A stretch of 64,000 bases of DNA from Acetivibrio alkalicellulosi (GTDB lineage: Bacteria > Bacillota > Clostridia > Acetivibrionales > Acetivibrionaceae). Below the pieces are notes generated by a model. The model saw nothing but the letters and a program-made list of their open reading frames with translations. It did no database searches and was not told the DNA's origin. The position numbers and the translations under genes were made by a program. This document shows, in pieces, positions 34,862 to 42,855 of the stretch. The DNA lies in the NCBI GenBank assembly GCA_008125075.1, contig VLTH01000002.1:60663-124662 (forward strand), given 5' to 3'. Positions within the stretch are counted from its first letter, which is position 1. Each line of letters opens with the position of its first letter.

Positions 34862-34982
34862 AATACCGCGCCCAAGTATTCAGATCACAGTATTGATTAT
34901 GTAAACCTTTAGTAGTTATAAGAATTTTTACTACTATTTTACTTATGCCTTATTAGAAGTCTTAGAAACAAGTAAAAGACTT

Positions 34983-35014
34983 AAAAGGGGCGAGGTTTGA
35001 TACCCCGCCCTTTT
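34983..35014. terminator. Bidirectional terminator between murC and fabZ
   Basis: AAAAGGGGCGAGG pairs with CCCCGCCCTTTT with one bulge around a TTTGATA loop. T-rich sequence follows on the plus side (TTTTATTG) and A/T-rich sequence on the other. Confidence 0.7.
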
Positions 35015-35025
35015 ATTGTTGATAA

Positions 35026-35060
35026 ATAAGTAGAAGTTATATTTCACACATTCCCTAATC
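35026..35060. repeat. Family B end overlapping the fabZ stop codon
   Basis: The sequence AGAAGTTATATTTCACACAT followed by TCCCTAA equals a family B right end. Read on the minus strand it begins TTAGGGAATG, and its TAG is the fabZ stop codon. No matching left end follows. Confidence 0.4.
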
Positions 35061-35492
35061 CTTTTTAGGGTCAACAATTGCAAATTTTATTTCCCCTTGT
35101 GCAGCAACCGCTCCATCAACTGTAGCAACTACTTTTACTTTTCCCATACCCATTTTAAATACTAAAAATTCAGCTTCTAGCTTTAGAGTATCTCCTGGAT
35201 GCACCTGTTTTCTAAACTTCATTGATTCAATTCCTGTAAAGAATCCAAGCTTCCCCTTATTTTCCTCAAGCATAAGGCCTGCCACACAGGCTGTTTGCGC
35301 CAATGCTTCTACTATAAGTACTCCTGGCATAATAGGGTACCCTGGGAAATGTCCTTGAAAAAAAGGTTCATTTGCTGTAACATTTTTTATGGCAACTGCT
35401 TTTTTGCCAGGCTCAACTTCCACAACTTTATCAATTAACAAAAAGGGATACCTATGAGGAATGATATTTTGAATATCAATATTTGATAACAT
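35055..35492 (-). CDS. fabZ: 3-hydroxyacyl-ACP dehydratase FabZ
   Basis: It dehydrates 3-hydroxyacyl-ACP in fatty acid elongation. The 145-residue hot-dog fold enzyme has [40 protein letters not shown] (catalytic His in GHFPG and Glu in LIVEALAQ) and [15 protein letters not shown]. It starts at an ATG behind GGAGGCTTTAAAA. There is no other fatty-acid gene next to it, so the location is isolated. Confidence 0.97.
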   Translation of the reverse strand: MLSNIDIQNIIPHRYPFLLIDKVVEVEPGKKAVAIKNVTANEPFFQGHFPGYPIMPGVLIVEALAQTACVAGLMLEENKGKLGFFTGIESMKFRKQVHPGDTLKLEAEFLVFKMGMGKVKVVATVDGAVAAQGEIKFAIVDPKKD

Positions 35493-35567
35493 TTTTAAAG
35501 CCTCCTGATAATTTATTTATTTGATAATGATACCTCATACAAAAATGCATGTCAATAGTTGGCAAGT

Positions 35568-35603
35568 AAAAAAGAGGGGACAAAAATTTTTCACCCTCTT
35601 TTT
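35568..35603 (-). terminator. Terminator of the flagellar gene group
   Basis: On the minus strand AAAAAGAGGG and CCCTCTTTTTT pair around a 15-nt loop and run into T residues, 60 bp after the rod-binding protein gene. Confidence 0.75.
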
Positions 35604-35663
35604 CACAGCACTTCCTCCCTATTATGTCAGCACAACCTCTGTGTATGTTCTCTTTTAAATATC

Positions 35664-36038
35664 TTAAGCTTTTTTATTAGTATATGATTCAATTGAACGA
35701 AGATTTCTGCTAAGCTGCTTGTAAAGGTCCTCTGCTAGGCCGTAGCTTCTATTTTTTGAAGCTTCTTCAATTATCTTATCATCAAGCATACTTTCAAAGA
35801 TTTCTCTTCCAGCTTGAGGAGGTATTAGCCCTCCTTTAGGAACTGTTGCCTTCATTTGTTTATATATCATGCCAAGCAGTAATCCTTCAAATTCTTTGCA
35901 GACCTTTTTTAATGCCTCTTCGTCTTTTTTTCCATAAGCACTCAGTAGCCTTTTTTCAAACTCGTCATCCCCTGCTACTTCCTTAGGAGTAACAAGTGAA
36001 TTATTAATAGTTTTATCATTAATTCGTCCTATATCCAT
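35664..36038 (-). CDS. flgJ: Flagellar rod-binding protein (FlgJ N-terminal domain)
   Basis: A 124-residue protein matching the rod-binding half of FlgJ: EKRLLSAYGKKDEEALKKVC, EFEGLLLGMIYKQMKATVPK and FESMLDDKIIEEASKN. It lacks the muramidase domain, as in many Firmicutes, where a separate enzyme is used. It caps rod assembly in the envelope. The start is 12 bp after the flgG stop, so the three flagellar genes form one operon. Confidence 0.88.
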   Translation of the reverse strand: MDIGRINDKTINNSLVTPKEVAGDDEFEKRLLSAYGKKDEEALKKVCKEFEGLLLGMIYKQMKATVPKGGLIPPQAGREIFESMLDDKIIEEASKNRSYGLAEDLYKQLSRNLRSIESYTNKKA

Positions 36039-36050
36039 ACTATATCACCA

Positions 36051-36851
36051 TTATCTCTTTAAATTATTTGCAATACCAAGCATTTCATCAGCTGATTGAA
36101 TAGCTTTAGAATTTATCTCATAAGCTCTCTGAGCAACAATAAGCTTGATCATTTCTTCAACCACCTGCACATTTGATGACTCTAAAAAACTCTGTCTTAT
36201 TGTACTTCGTGTACCCATTTGGTCATTAGCTACAGGCTGACCGGAAGCAGAAGTTGTTGAATAAAAACTACTCCCAACGCTCTCAAGTCCATATCTATTT
36301 GAAAATTTTACAACTCCTAGCCTTTGTCCTGTTGGAACAACTATACCATCATCATCAACAAAACTTAACTCTCCATCTAACCCCACATTAAGTCGTGAAA
36401 GATCAAAATCTATTATTATTTCTAATCCATTTTCATCTAAAACAGGGTTTCCTTCCGATGTAGTAATCATGTTTCCAAAATCCGTTATACTTATTTTAAA
36501 GCTTCCATCACGGGTATATAAAATATCACCTCTTGGTCCAGCCACCATAAAAAAACCGTCTCCATCTATTGCGAAATCTAAGGGATTGTCCGTCCTTTCA
36601 AGATTACCCATTTGAAAATTCTTAGAAGTAGCAACTGGTACCGTACCATGTCCAACCTGTAGATTTACAGGACGCCCCTGTCCATCCAGCAAATGTGCTC
36701 TGGTTAATGTCTCATAAAGCATGTCCTTAAACTCTGCTCTTTCCTTTTTATATCCTGTTGTATTTACATTTGATAGATTGTTGGATATTACATCAATATT
36801 AAATTGCTGTGATTTCATTCCTGATCCAGATGTCCAAAGTGCTCTCATCAT
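36051..36851 (-). CDS. flgG: Flagellar basal-body rod protein FlgG
   Basis: A distal-rod protein of 266 residues. The N-terminal flagellar rod signature is MMRALWTSGSGMKSQQFNID, VISNNLSNVNTTGYKKERAE, and the C-terminal one is SNVQVVEEMIKLIVAQRAYE, INSKAIQSADEMLGI. Central DUF1078-type region FAIDGDGFFMV. The order mbl-(this pair) is the flhO-flhP locus of Bacillus; this one corresponds to flhP. The first two codons are both ATG; either may start. Confidence 0.93.
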   Translation of the reverse strand: MMRALWTSGSGMKSQQFNIDVISNNLSNVNTTGYKKERAEFKDMLYETLTRAHLLDGQGRPVNLQVGHGTVPVATSKNFQMGNLERTDNPLDFAIDGDGFFMVAGPRGDILYTRDGSFKISITDFGNMITTSEGNPVLDENGLEIIIDFDLSRLNVGLDGELSFVDDDGIVVPTGQRLGVVKFSNRYGLESVGSSFYSTTSASGQPVANDQMGTRSTIRQSFLESSNVQVVEEMIKLIVAQRAYEINSKAIQSADEMLGIANNLKR

Positions 36852-36867
36852 AATATTTTCCTCCCTC

Positions 36868-37647
36868 CTATCTTACTCTTCCCACTTCATTAACGGCTTT
36901 TTCCAATGCACTATCTTGAGCCTGTAATATTTTTTGATTTGCTTCATATGCTCGCATTACAGTAATCATATTTATCATTTCATTTATTGGATTAACATTT
37001 GACTGTTCTAGATATCCCTGCCTAATAATACCCTCAAATTCCTGTTCCTGTGTTTCTGCGGTCCTTTCAACCAAATTCTCACCTGTTTTTCTCAAAGTTG
37101 AAGTATCTTCAAAAGCTCTTATCATAAGCCTGTTTATAAATTGACCATTTTCAACAATTGAACCATCATCTAACACGCTGAAATTTTCACTTTCCAAAAC
37201 TATAATACCATTTTGACCCATAACAAAATATCCTTCTTTTGTCACAAGTTGACCATTTCCATTCAAAACAAATGAACCGTCCCTGGTATACTGCTCTCTA
37301 AAGTCTCCATTATTTCTAGGCACAGCTATGGTAAAAAATGCGGAATCTGCTCCTGATATTGCCATGTCAAGACCTTTATCTGTCTTTACAATCTGTCCCT
37401 GATTATAATATGTAAATACTTCTCCTACATCATTACCAAGGTGCATATCTCCCAACCTTCCCGAAGGATTATTATAACTAGTGCTATCATTAATGCGGTT
37501 TATTAATACCTCAGGAAAACTCTCAAATACAACGGTATCCTTTTTATACCCCGTTGTATTAACATTGGCAAGGTTGTTTGATATTGTATCCATTTGTTTG
37601 CTGTTAGCCAGCATACTCCAGCCAGAAGTATAAAGACCTCTAATCAT
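36868..37647 (-). CDS. flhO: Flagellar basal-body rod protein (FlgF/FlhO)
   Basis: A 259-residue rod protein with the same two terminal signatures as its neighbour: MIRGLYTSGWSMLANSKQMD, TISNNLANVNTTGYKKDTVV and QSNVNPINEMINMITVMRAY, EANQKILQAQDSALEKAVNE. The central region is shorter and has MGQNGIIVLESENFSVLDDG. It is paralogous to the flgG product 16 bp downstream. ATG at 37647 has GGAGAG upstream. The position right after mbl matches flhO in Bacillus. Confidence 0.92.
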   Translation of the reverse strand: MIRGLYTSGWSMLANSKQMDTISNNLANVNTTGYKKDTVVFESFPEVLINRINDSTSYNNPSGRLGDMHLGNDVGEVFTYYNQGQIVKTDKGLDMAISGADSAFFTIAVPRNNGDFREQYTRDGSFVLNGNGQLVTKEGYFVMGQNGIIVLESENFSVLDDGSIVENGQFINRLMIRAFEDTSTLRKTGENLVERTAETQEQEFEGIIRQGYLEQSNVNPINEMINMITVMRAYEANQKILQAQDSALEKAVNEVGRVR

Positions 37648-37756
37648 ATTTTCTCTCCTAAATATAATACTTTATGATGCTATATTAGATATATCGGAAT
37701 TTTTTTAGATGTGCTTAACCTTTTGATTAATTCTTTCACCATTTTCCAAAACTTCT

Positions 37757-37870
37757 AAAAATGAGCTGCTGCACAATGAATAAAAATCTATTGCACACCA
37801 GCCCTTTTTGTATATTTATAACTTATATTAAACTTTACTTAATGTCCATATTAAATAAATATTAGTTTAC
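37757..37870. repeat. Family D terminator-bearing repeat, copy 1
   Basis: The hairpin GAGCTGCTGCACAATG / TATTGCACACCAGCCC is followed on the minus strand by a T-run (CTCATTTTTAG). About 60 bp to the right also match the copy at 45008 (AATAAATATTAGTTT). It lies between mbl and flhO and could terminate the mbl transcript. Confidence 0.6.
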
Positions 37871-37967
37871 AACATCCTCTTTTTAAAGTTATAGTCTCAT
37901 ATAAAGCTCTCAAGTTTGGATTTGGCAATCTCACCTGTTAGTGATCTCAAAGATTTAACCACTTTTT

Positions 37968-39002
37968 CTATCTATAATTTGACCTATTTTCGTATTCTTC
38001 GCTTCTCTCCATAACCTCAATATTTTCAAGAGCTTTACCTGTTCCAAGTGCCACACATGATACAGGATCATCTGCCACAACTACATTTATACCTGTTTTC
38101 TCCTGCACCAACTTATCAAATCCATATAAAAGGCTTCCTCCCCCTGTCATTACAATTCCACGATCACTTATGTCTGATGCAAGCTCTGGAGGCGTTTTTT
38201 CAAGTACAGAGTGTACCGTTTCAACAATGCTTGAAACTGGTTCTTCTAAAGCTTCCATAATCTCAGTAGATGTAACGGTTATTGTTTTAGGTAATCCAGA
38301 AATGAGATTTCTTCCTCTTATATCCATAGAAACTTCCTGAACACGTGGATAAGCAGTTCCAACATTTATTTTTAACTCTTCAGAAGTTCTTTCACCAATC
38401 ATTATATTGTGTTTTTTTCTCATATATCTTACAATGGCCTCATCGAACTTGTCCCCTGCAACTTTTATAGAAGAACTGACAACTGTCCCTCCTAAAGATA
38501 TAACAGCAATATCAGTGGTTCCTCCTCCAATATCAATAACCATGCTTCCGCAAGCCTTTGAAATATCTATCCCTGCTCCAATGGCCGCTGCAATAGGTTC
38601 TTCAATCAAGTATGTTTTTCTAGCCCCTGCCTGTGTTGCTGCCTCTTTTACAGCTCTCTTTTCAACTTCTGTAACACCACTTGGAACACACACAATAATT
38701 CTTGGCTTAAAAAGTTTAAATACCTTGTTTCCAGTAACCTTATTGATAAAATGCTTTAACATTCTCTCAGTTATATTGTAGTCTGAAATTACACCTTCTC
38801 TCAAAGGACGAATAGCTACTATATTACCTGGAGTTCTTCCAAGCATTCTTCTAGCTTCCTCTCCCACAGCTAGAAGCTTGTTGGAGTTTTGATCTAACGC
38901 CACTACTGACGGTTCACTAAGTACAACACCTTTTCCTTTTATATATACAAGTACTGTTGCTGTTCCTAAGTCTATACCTATATCTTGCCCAATTCCAAAC
39001 AA
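37968..39002 (-). CDS. mbl: Rod-shape actin homologue MreB/Mbl
   Basis: It forms membrane-associated filaments that guide lateral wall synthesis. The actin-fold motifs are GIDLGTATVLVYIKGKG, VCVPSGVTEVEKRAVKEAA, DIGGGTTDIAVISLGG and VMTGGGSLLYGFDKLV. The frame can be extended to a TTG at 39020, but AAAGGA lies about 9 nt before the TTG at 39002, giving MFGIGQDIGIDLGT and 344 residues, the usual Mbl start. The gene order spoIIID-mbl-flhO-flhP is that of Bacillus, which supports Mbl over MreB. Confidence 0.93.
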   Translation of the reverse strand: MFGIGQDIGIDLGTATVLVYIKGKGVVLSEPSVVALDQNSNKLLAVGEEARRMLGRTPGNIVAIRPLREGVISDYNITERMLKHFINKVTGNKVFKLFKPRIIVCVPSGVTEVEKRAVKEAATQAGARKTYLIEEPIAAAIGAGIDISKACGSMVIDIGGGTTDIAVISLGGTVVSSSIKVAGDKFDEAIVRYMRKKHNIMIGERTSEELKINVGTAYPRVQEVSMDIRGRNLISGLPKTITVTSTEIMEALEEPVSSIVETVHSVLEKTPPELASDISDRGIVMTGGGSLLYGFDKLVQEKTGINVVVADDPVSCVALGTGKALENIEVMERSEEYENRSNYR

Positions 39003-39166
39003 AGCGCATCTTCCTTTCAAAATTCAAAATATATTGAACCTACAAAGACTTAAATTACACTTACCCTATGCTCAATTTTATGCTTTTTGTTATCAATATT
39101 AATATTATCATACTATATTAATATTGCAAGATTTTTGTATTGGTTTTCGTAGAAATTCCACAAAAA

Positions 39167-39198
39167 AGCTTTTAGCGAAAAGAACCTCACTAAAAGCT
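39167..39198 (-). terminator. Terminator of spoIIID
   Basis: On the minus strand AGCTTTTAG/CTAAAAGCT with a 14-nt loop is followed by TTTTTTG, about 140 bp after the spoIIID stop. Confidence 0.75.
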
Positions 39199-39339
39199 CA
39201 AAAAAATAAACTTTGTGTTCCATGGAGTGTAAAATTAGCAATAATAACTTCTTATGCTATTCTATTACCAGCTTATTTGTTGCCAAATATGTGCCATGAA
39301 AAGTATATTTTGTTTACTACTTAGCTACTGTTTGAACCG

Positions 39340-39594
39340 TTATTTGCTATTGCTTCTGTATTTAGCTTTTGTAGCCATACCACCTCTTATGTGTCTTTCT
39401 GCTTTATTTTTTTCTAAAACCATTCTAGCTTCTTCCGCTAAAGCAGAGTTAATTTGAATTAACCTATCTGTAACATCCTTGTGTACTGTACTTTTGCTTA
39501 TTCCAAATTTTTTTGCAGCAGCTCTTACAGTTGCTTTGTTTTCAATTATAAACCCAGCAAGTTCTACAGCTCGCTCTTCTATGTATCCCTTCAA
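39340..39594 (-). CDS. spoIIID: SpoIIID, mother-cell transcription regulator
   Basis: SpoIIID regulates many sigma-E genes. It is an 84-residue protein with the expected helix-turn-helix: MKGYIEERAVELAGFIIENK, VRAAAKKFGISKSTVHKDVT and the basic C-terminus RHIRGGMATKAKYRSNSK. AAGGGGGGCG lies before the ATG at 39594. The family A/B composite is directly upstream, at 39613, so its promoter must lie within or beyond that repeat. Confidence 0.97.
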   Translation of the reverse strand: MKGYIEERAVELAGFIIENKATVRAAAKKFGISKSTVHKDVTDRLIQINSALAEEARMVLEKNKAERHIRGGMATKAKYRSNSK

Positions 39595-39612
39595 TGATAC
39601 GCCCCCCTTACA

Positions 39613-39838
39613 GTATGCCTATTGCTTTTGATTCAATGCCCGTGCCATTTGTTTGTTTGGGAATGCACATAATATAACTTCCACTACTATTTCACTACAT
39701 TCCTTATTTGATACCAAATACCCCACCGTGAAAAGTAGAATGCCTTCCTTAGCAAACTGGCACATACTTAGGTGACATTCATTCGCATTATACGTTTTCA
39801 TCCTGTGTTGGTTAGCTTTTTGCTTATGAATGTCTAAT
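39613..39838 (+). repeat. Family A repeat (copy 7) interrupted by a family B MITE
   Basis: The A left half (TGCTTTTGATTCAATGCCCG, TGCCATTTGTTTG) stops at 39657, and family B follows at 39657-39749: GGAATGCACATAATATAACT, TCCACTACTATTTCACTACA and its right side. The A element then resumes with CAAACTGGCACATACTTAGG and GCTTTTTGCTTATGAATGTC. The A family is otherwise continuous, so B inserted into an older A. Confidence 0.75.
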
Positions 39839-39882
39839 TAAATTTTTATCTTTTTTCTCGAATACGTGATTTAATTTTTAAA

Positions 39883-40152
39883 CTATTTTTCTCTTTTTGC
39901 TATTTGCATTACAACATTTAAAGTTTTGTATTCTTTTAAAATATTTTTTCCAACCCAAATTACAGCTATTCTTATGGAGAAACCTAATTCTTGAAAAGCA
40001 TCAAGCTTTGAAATAGGTTTAACAACGTATTTCAAAGGTTCAATTGTTACAGTAATATATATGCCATTTAGAATATACTTATGATTATTTAAGGGGTTAA
40101 AAGGATATGTTTTAACACTATGTTGGTTTTTTTTAGTTTCTGGAATATTTTG
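39883..40152 (-). pseudogene. Open-frame relic on minus strand
   Basis: A stretch of about 89 codons without a stop and without a usable start codon, ending at the TAG at 39883-39885. The deduced peptide looks protein-like (GIYITVTIEPLKYVVKPISK). It may be a gene fragment. I cannot name the family. Confidence 0.2.
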
Positions 40153-40260
40153 TTACTCTTTTATTAAATACACCCAGGGCATTTAATAATGGTATTCAAA
40201 AAGCTTATGTATTACATGAATTAAAAAAATACCGCGAATTATATAAAACAGCTGTATAAT
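40136..40260 (+). pseudogene. C-terminal gene fragment on plus strand
   Basis: In one frame the sequence reads ...LLLNTPRAFNNGIQKAYVLH, ELKKYRELYKTAV, then TAA at 40258. It is open for about 41 codons after a TAG, has no start, and is protein-like. It looks like the tail of a lost gene. The family is not identified. Confidence 0.25.
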
Positions 40261-40273
40261 AAATACGAAAAAT

Positions 40274-40308
40274 AATCGCAGCAGATACTTTTCATTTTCT
40301 GCTGCGAT
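40274..40308 (-). terminator. Terminator after the spoIIQ-like gene
   Basis: A perfect 11-bp stem ATCGCAGCAGA/TCTGCTGCGAT, followed on the minus strand by TTATTTTTCG. Confidence 0.75.
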
Positions 40309-40316
40309 ACTATTTT

Positions 40317-40433
40317 TGATTTTTTATTGATTCCATTGGTTTTCTTAGCAAACATGTACATGCTTAGGCCACATTCATTCTCACTATACTTTTCATACTA
40401 TGTTGGTGAGCTTTTTGCTCATAAATGTCTAAT
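40317..40433 (+). repeat. Family A repeat, copy 8, overlapping the spoIIQ-like stop
   Basis: TTGATTTTTTATTGATTCCA, AGCAAACATGTACATGCTTA and GTTGGTGAGCTTTTTGCTCA mark the repeat. Its end AAATGTCTAATT read on the minus strand gives AATTAGACATTT, and this TAG is the stop codon of the spoIIQ-like gene. Confidence 0.6.
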
Positions 40434-41343
40434 TGCTTTTAGCTTCAGGAATGGGAAGAAACTTCATAGGATCCACAGGCTCATTTTTCTCTAATACTTC
40501 AAAATGAAGATGTGAAGGATCTGCTGACTTAAAAGTTGCTGTATTGCCAACACTTCCTATAACTTCTCCCTGCTTAACTTTTTGATTTGGAGTCACCATG
40601 TCACTACTTGCCAAATTAGCATATACTGTTTTTAATTCTTTGGAATGTTCAACAATAATTGTTATTCCAAGTCTTGGATCATTTTTGACATCAGCTACTA
40701 CTCCATCTGCAACAACTTTAACCGGCGTTCCTCTGTCTGCAGCAATACCAACTCCAGTATGAGCTCTCCACTCATTAAGAGTTTTGGAATATACTAATTT
40801 ATCAACTGCAAATTCAAGAATAACATCTCCAAATACAGGCATAATAAATCTTTGAACTTTAGCTGCTTCAATAGTTTGTGGCTCTTCATCTTTTATAACT
40901 AATTCTGCATTTTTTGATGTCTCTATGATTTCTGCTTTTGGTACTTCTTCAATTATCTCTTCTAAAACACTTTCCTCATTACTATCACCAGAATTACTTT
41001 GGGCTTCAATTTCATTTGCCGACACACTAGTATCTACAATCTCTTCATCTTCAGGTTGAAAAATGCTCTGTCTCTCAGCATCATCTTGAGGCAGATAAGC
41101 ACTGCTTAGTTCAACATCCTCATCAATATCATCTGCCATTTCCTTGGTAATTATTTCATCTCCATAATTCTTTGACGACGTTATATTGTTTCTCGTAACA
41201 AAAAACGCTGTCCCGCCTATAATAACCAAACACAAACCTAAAACAACAAAAAATCCCTTTTTGTCAAAAAAATCCAGTATTTTCTTTTGCGTAATCTTTT
41301 TATCCGGAAATAATTTTTTAAAGTTCACTTTTTCCACCTCCAT
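40429..41343 (-). CDS. spoIIQ: SpoIIQ-like LytM (M23) protein with degenerate zinc site
   Basis: In other spore formers SpoIIQ joins SpoIIIAH across the forespore-mother-cell space. This 304-residue protein has one membrane span (about 31-49, VVLGLCLVIIGGTAFFV), a Glu-rich linker (about 60-160) and a C-terminal LytM domain (about 180-290). The domain has HTGVGIAADRGTPV (His195) and DPSHLHFEVL (His278, His280). The Asp of the standard HxxxD zinc ligand set is a Gly here (199), so metal binding is doubtful. It lies between spoIID and spoIIID, as expected. GGTGGAAAAAGTG precedes the start. Confidence 0.9.
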   Translation of the reverse strand: MEVEKVNFKKLFPDKKITQKKILDFFDKKGFFVVLGLCLVIIGGTAFFVTRNNITSSKNYGDEIITKEMADDIDEDVELSSAYLPQDDAERQSIFQPEDEEIVDTSVSANEIEAQSNSGDSNEESVLEEIIEEVPKAEIIETSKNAELVIKDEEPQTIEAAKVQRFIMPVFGDVILEFAVDKLVYSKTLNEWRAHTGVGIAADRGTPVKVVADGVVADVKNDPRLGITIIVEHSKELKTVYANLASSDMVTPNQKVKQGEVIGSVGNTATFKSADPSHLHFEVLEKNEPVDPMKFLPIPEAKSN

Positions 41344-41410
41344 AATTTATTGTTACCTCAAATGGCAACAATATACATAAAGGCAAAAAAATTTATTCAG
41401 AATTCACTTT

Positions 41411-42457
41411 TTAGTAATTATCAAAAAGAGTTTCTACATTATCTATAGTATCAAGTGATACTCCTTTGTAGTAATATTTAATTATTTCCTTAAAAGTTCT
41501 GCCATTCTTTGCAAGGTGATTTGCCCCCCATTGACTCATTCCAACTCCATGACCATATCCTATAGTCGAAATATTTATATCACCAGACTCACTTTCTTCA
41601 ATTTGAAAATTTGTAGATCTTAGATTTAATATTCTTCTAAAGTCGGTGCCTTTTAATATAGTGTCTCCAATTCTAACACTGTCAACTCTGTCACTTTCTG
41701 TTCTATTGAGTATTTCCAATTGATTAATTAGATTTTCATTATCTATTTTTATGTCTGGAAGATCATTTTTAAGTAATTTAATAAATTCATCTCTCTCAAA
41801 TGTGATTACTGTCTCAAACTCTGAACTTGCATCTTCGCCTTCGCTTTCAACACTTCTTAAATAGGGTACTTTAACACCCTCCCACACATTTTCTGAGTTT
41901 TCAGTTTTCCCCCCACTATTAGCATGATATAGAGGGTTAACAACTGCCCTATCATATGAAATAATGATATTTTCTGTCTCTCTCACAGCTCTTTCTATTT
42001 TGTCCCAATTGCTTTGAGCCCCATATTCTCCCCATTTTTCAAATGCATCCTCTTTGCTAATCCAACCTTGACAATGGTTATGATTAGTACATACATCAGC
42101 GCCACTGTGAACATCACTATTATTTAAATATTGTTTTTTCAATCTTCCATATGCATAGGTTCTAGCCGCTACAGCCTGTGCTTTGAGGGCTTCAATTTCA
42201 AATATAGCAGGCATTTCTGCGGCCACAACACCTACTACATACTCTTCTAGACACATCTGTCTATTCATATCTAAAGAAGTTACATATACATTGATTTGAG
42301 TACGATCAATTTCTATTTTTTCTTTAATTTCATGATTTTCAGTTGTTTTAGGTACTATATCTTCAACAACTGTACTACATCCTCTAACAATAATTAGAGG
42401 TAAAATAACTATTATTATTATCATTAATGCAAAATAACCCATTACTTTTTTCATCAT
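41411..42457 (-). CDS. spoIID: Stage II sporulation protein D (lytic transglycosylase)
   Basis: SpoIID is part of the DMP complex that degrades septal peptidoglycan during engulfment. One N-terminal membrane helix (about 6-25) is followed by the SpoIID domain with LEEYVVGVVAAEMPAIFEIE, ALKAQAVAARTYAYGR and, near the end, GYGHGVGMSQWGANHLA. These match the family. The catalytic Glu is expected in EMPA. The protein has 348 residues; both M1 and M2 are possible starts. The direction and spacing (67 bp) suit co-transcription with the spoIIQ-like gene. Confidence 0.96.
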   Translation of the reverse strand: MMKKVMGYFALMIIIIVILPLIIVRGCSTVVEDIVPKTTENHEIKEKIEIDRTQINVYVTSLDMNRQMCLEEYVVGVVAAEMPAIFEIEALKAQAVAARTYAYGRLKKQYLNNSDVHSGADVCTNHNHCQGWISKEDAFEKWGEYGAQSNWDKIERAVRETENIIISYDRAVVNPLYHANSGGKTENSENVWEGVKVPYLRSVESEGEDASSEFETVITFERDEFIKLLKNDLPDIKIDNENLINQLEILNRTESDRVDSVRIGDTILKGTDFRRILNLRSTNFQIEESESGDINISTIGYGHGVGMSQWGANHLAKNGRTFKEIIKYYYKGVSLDTIDNVETLFDNY

Positions 42458-42855
42458 TTATCCCTTTTCATAGTTATTTGTTGTTATTTAAACGATAATA
42501 ATTATTATGTTTGTACATTTAGCGTTATTCTTTAATTTAAAATAATTAATTTCAAAGGTTTTTACAAATACAAGGGTAGGCTAGTTTAGGAATGCTTCTA
42601 GTGGATACTAAACTCCATCTGAATATGATAAAAAGGAAAAAAACAAGTATTAAGCCCCCTTAAAAAAATATATTTATCGAAATTTATATATGTAATGTGA
42701 TTTTTTAGCTTATGTATTGTATTTGTAAAGTGATTTATGTATGTATTTGCAAAACTTAAACCTTGTTAAAAAGCTTAGAGCAAAGTTAAACCTTTATAAA
42801 AAGGTGTTCTAAGCACTAAGCTTTTATTTTAAATTTTATTTAAGGAGGAATTAAT
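42458..42855. other. Gene-free stretch upstream of the GH5_8-like gene
   Basis: About 400 bp between the divergent spoIID and the mannanase-like gene. It holds a small family-B-like end (TTAGGAATGCTTCTAGTGGA, 42590-42610), AT-rich DNA, and a small hairpin CCTTTATAAAAAGG at 42793. No convincing promoter hexamers are seen. Confidence 0.35.
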
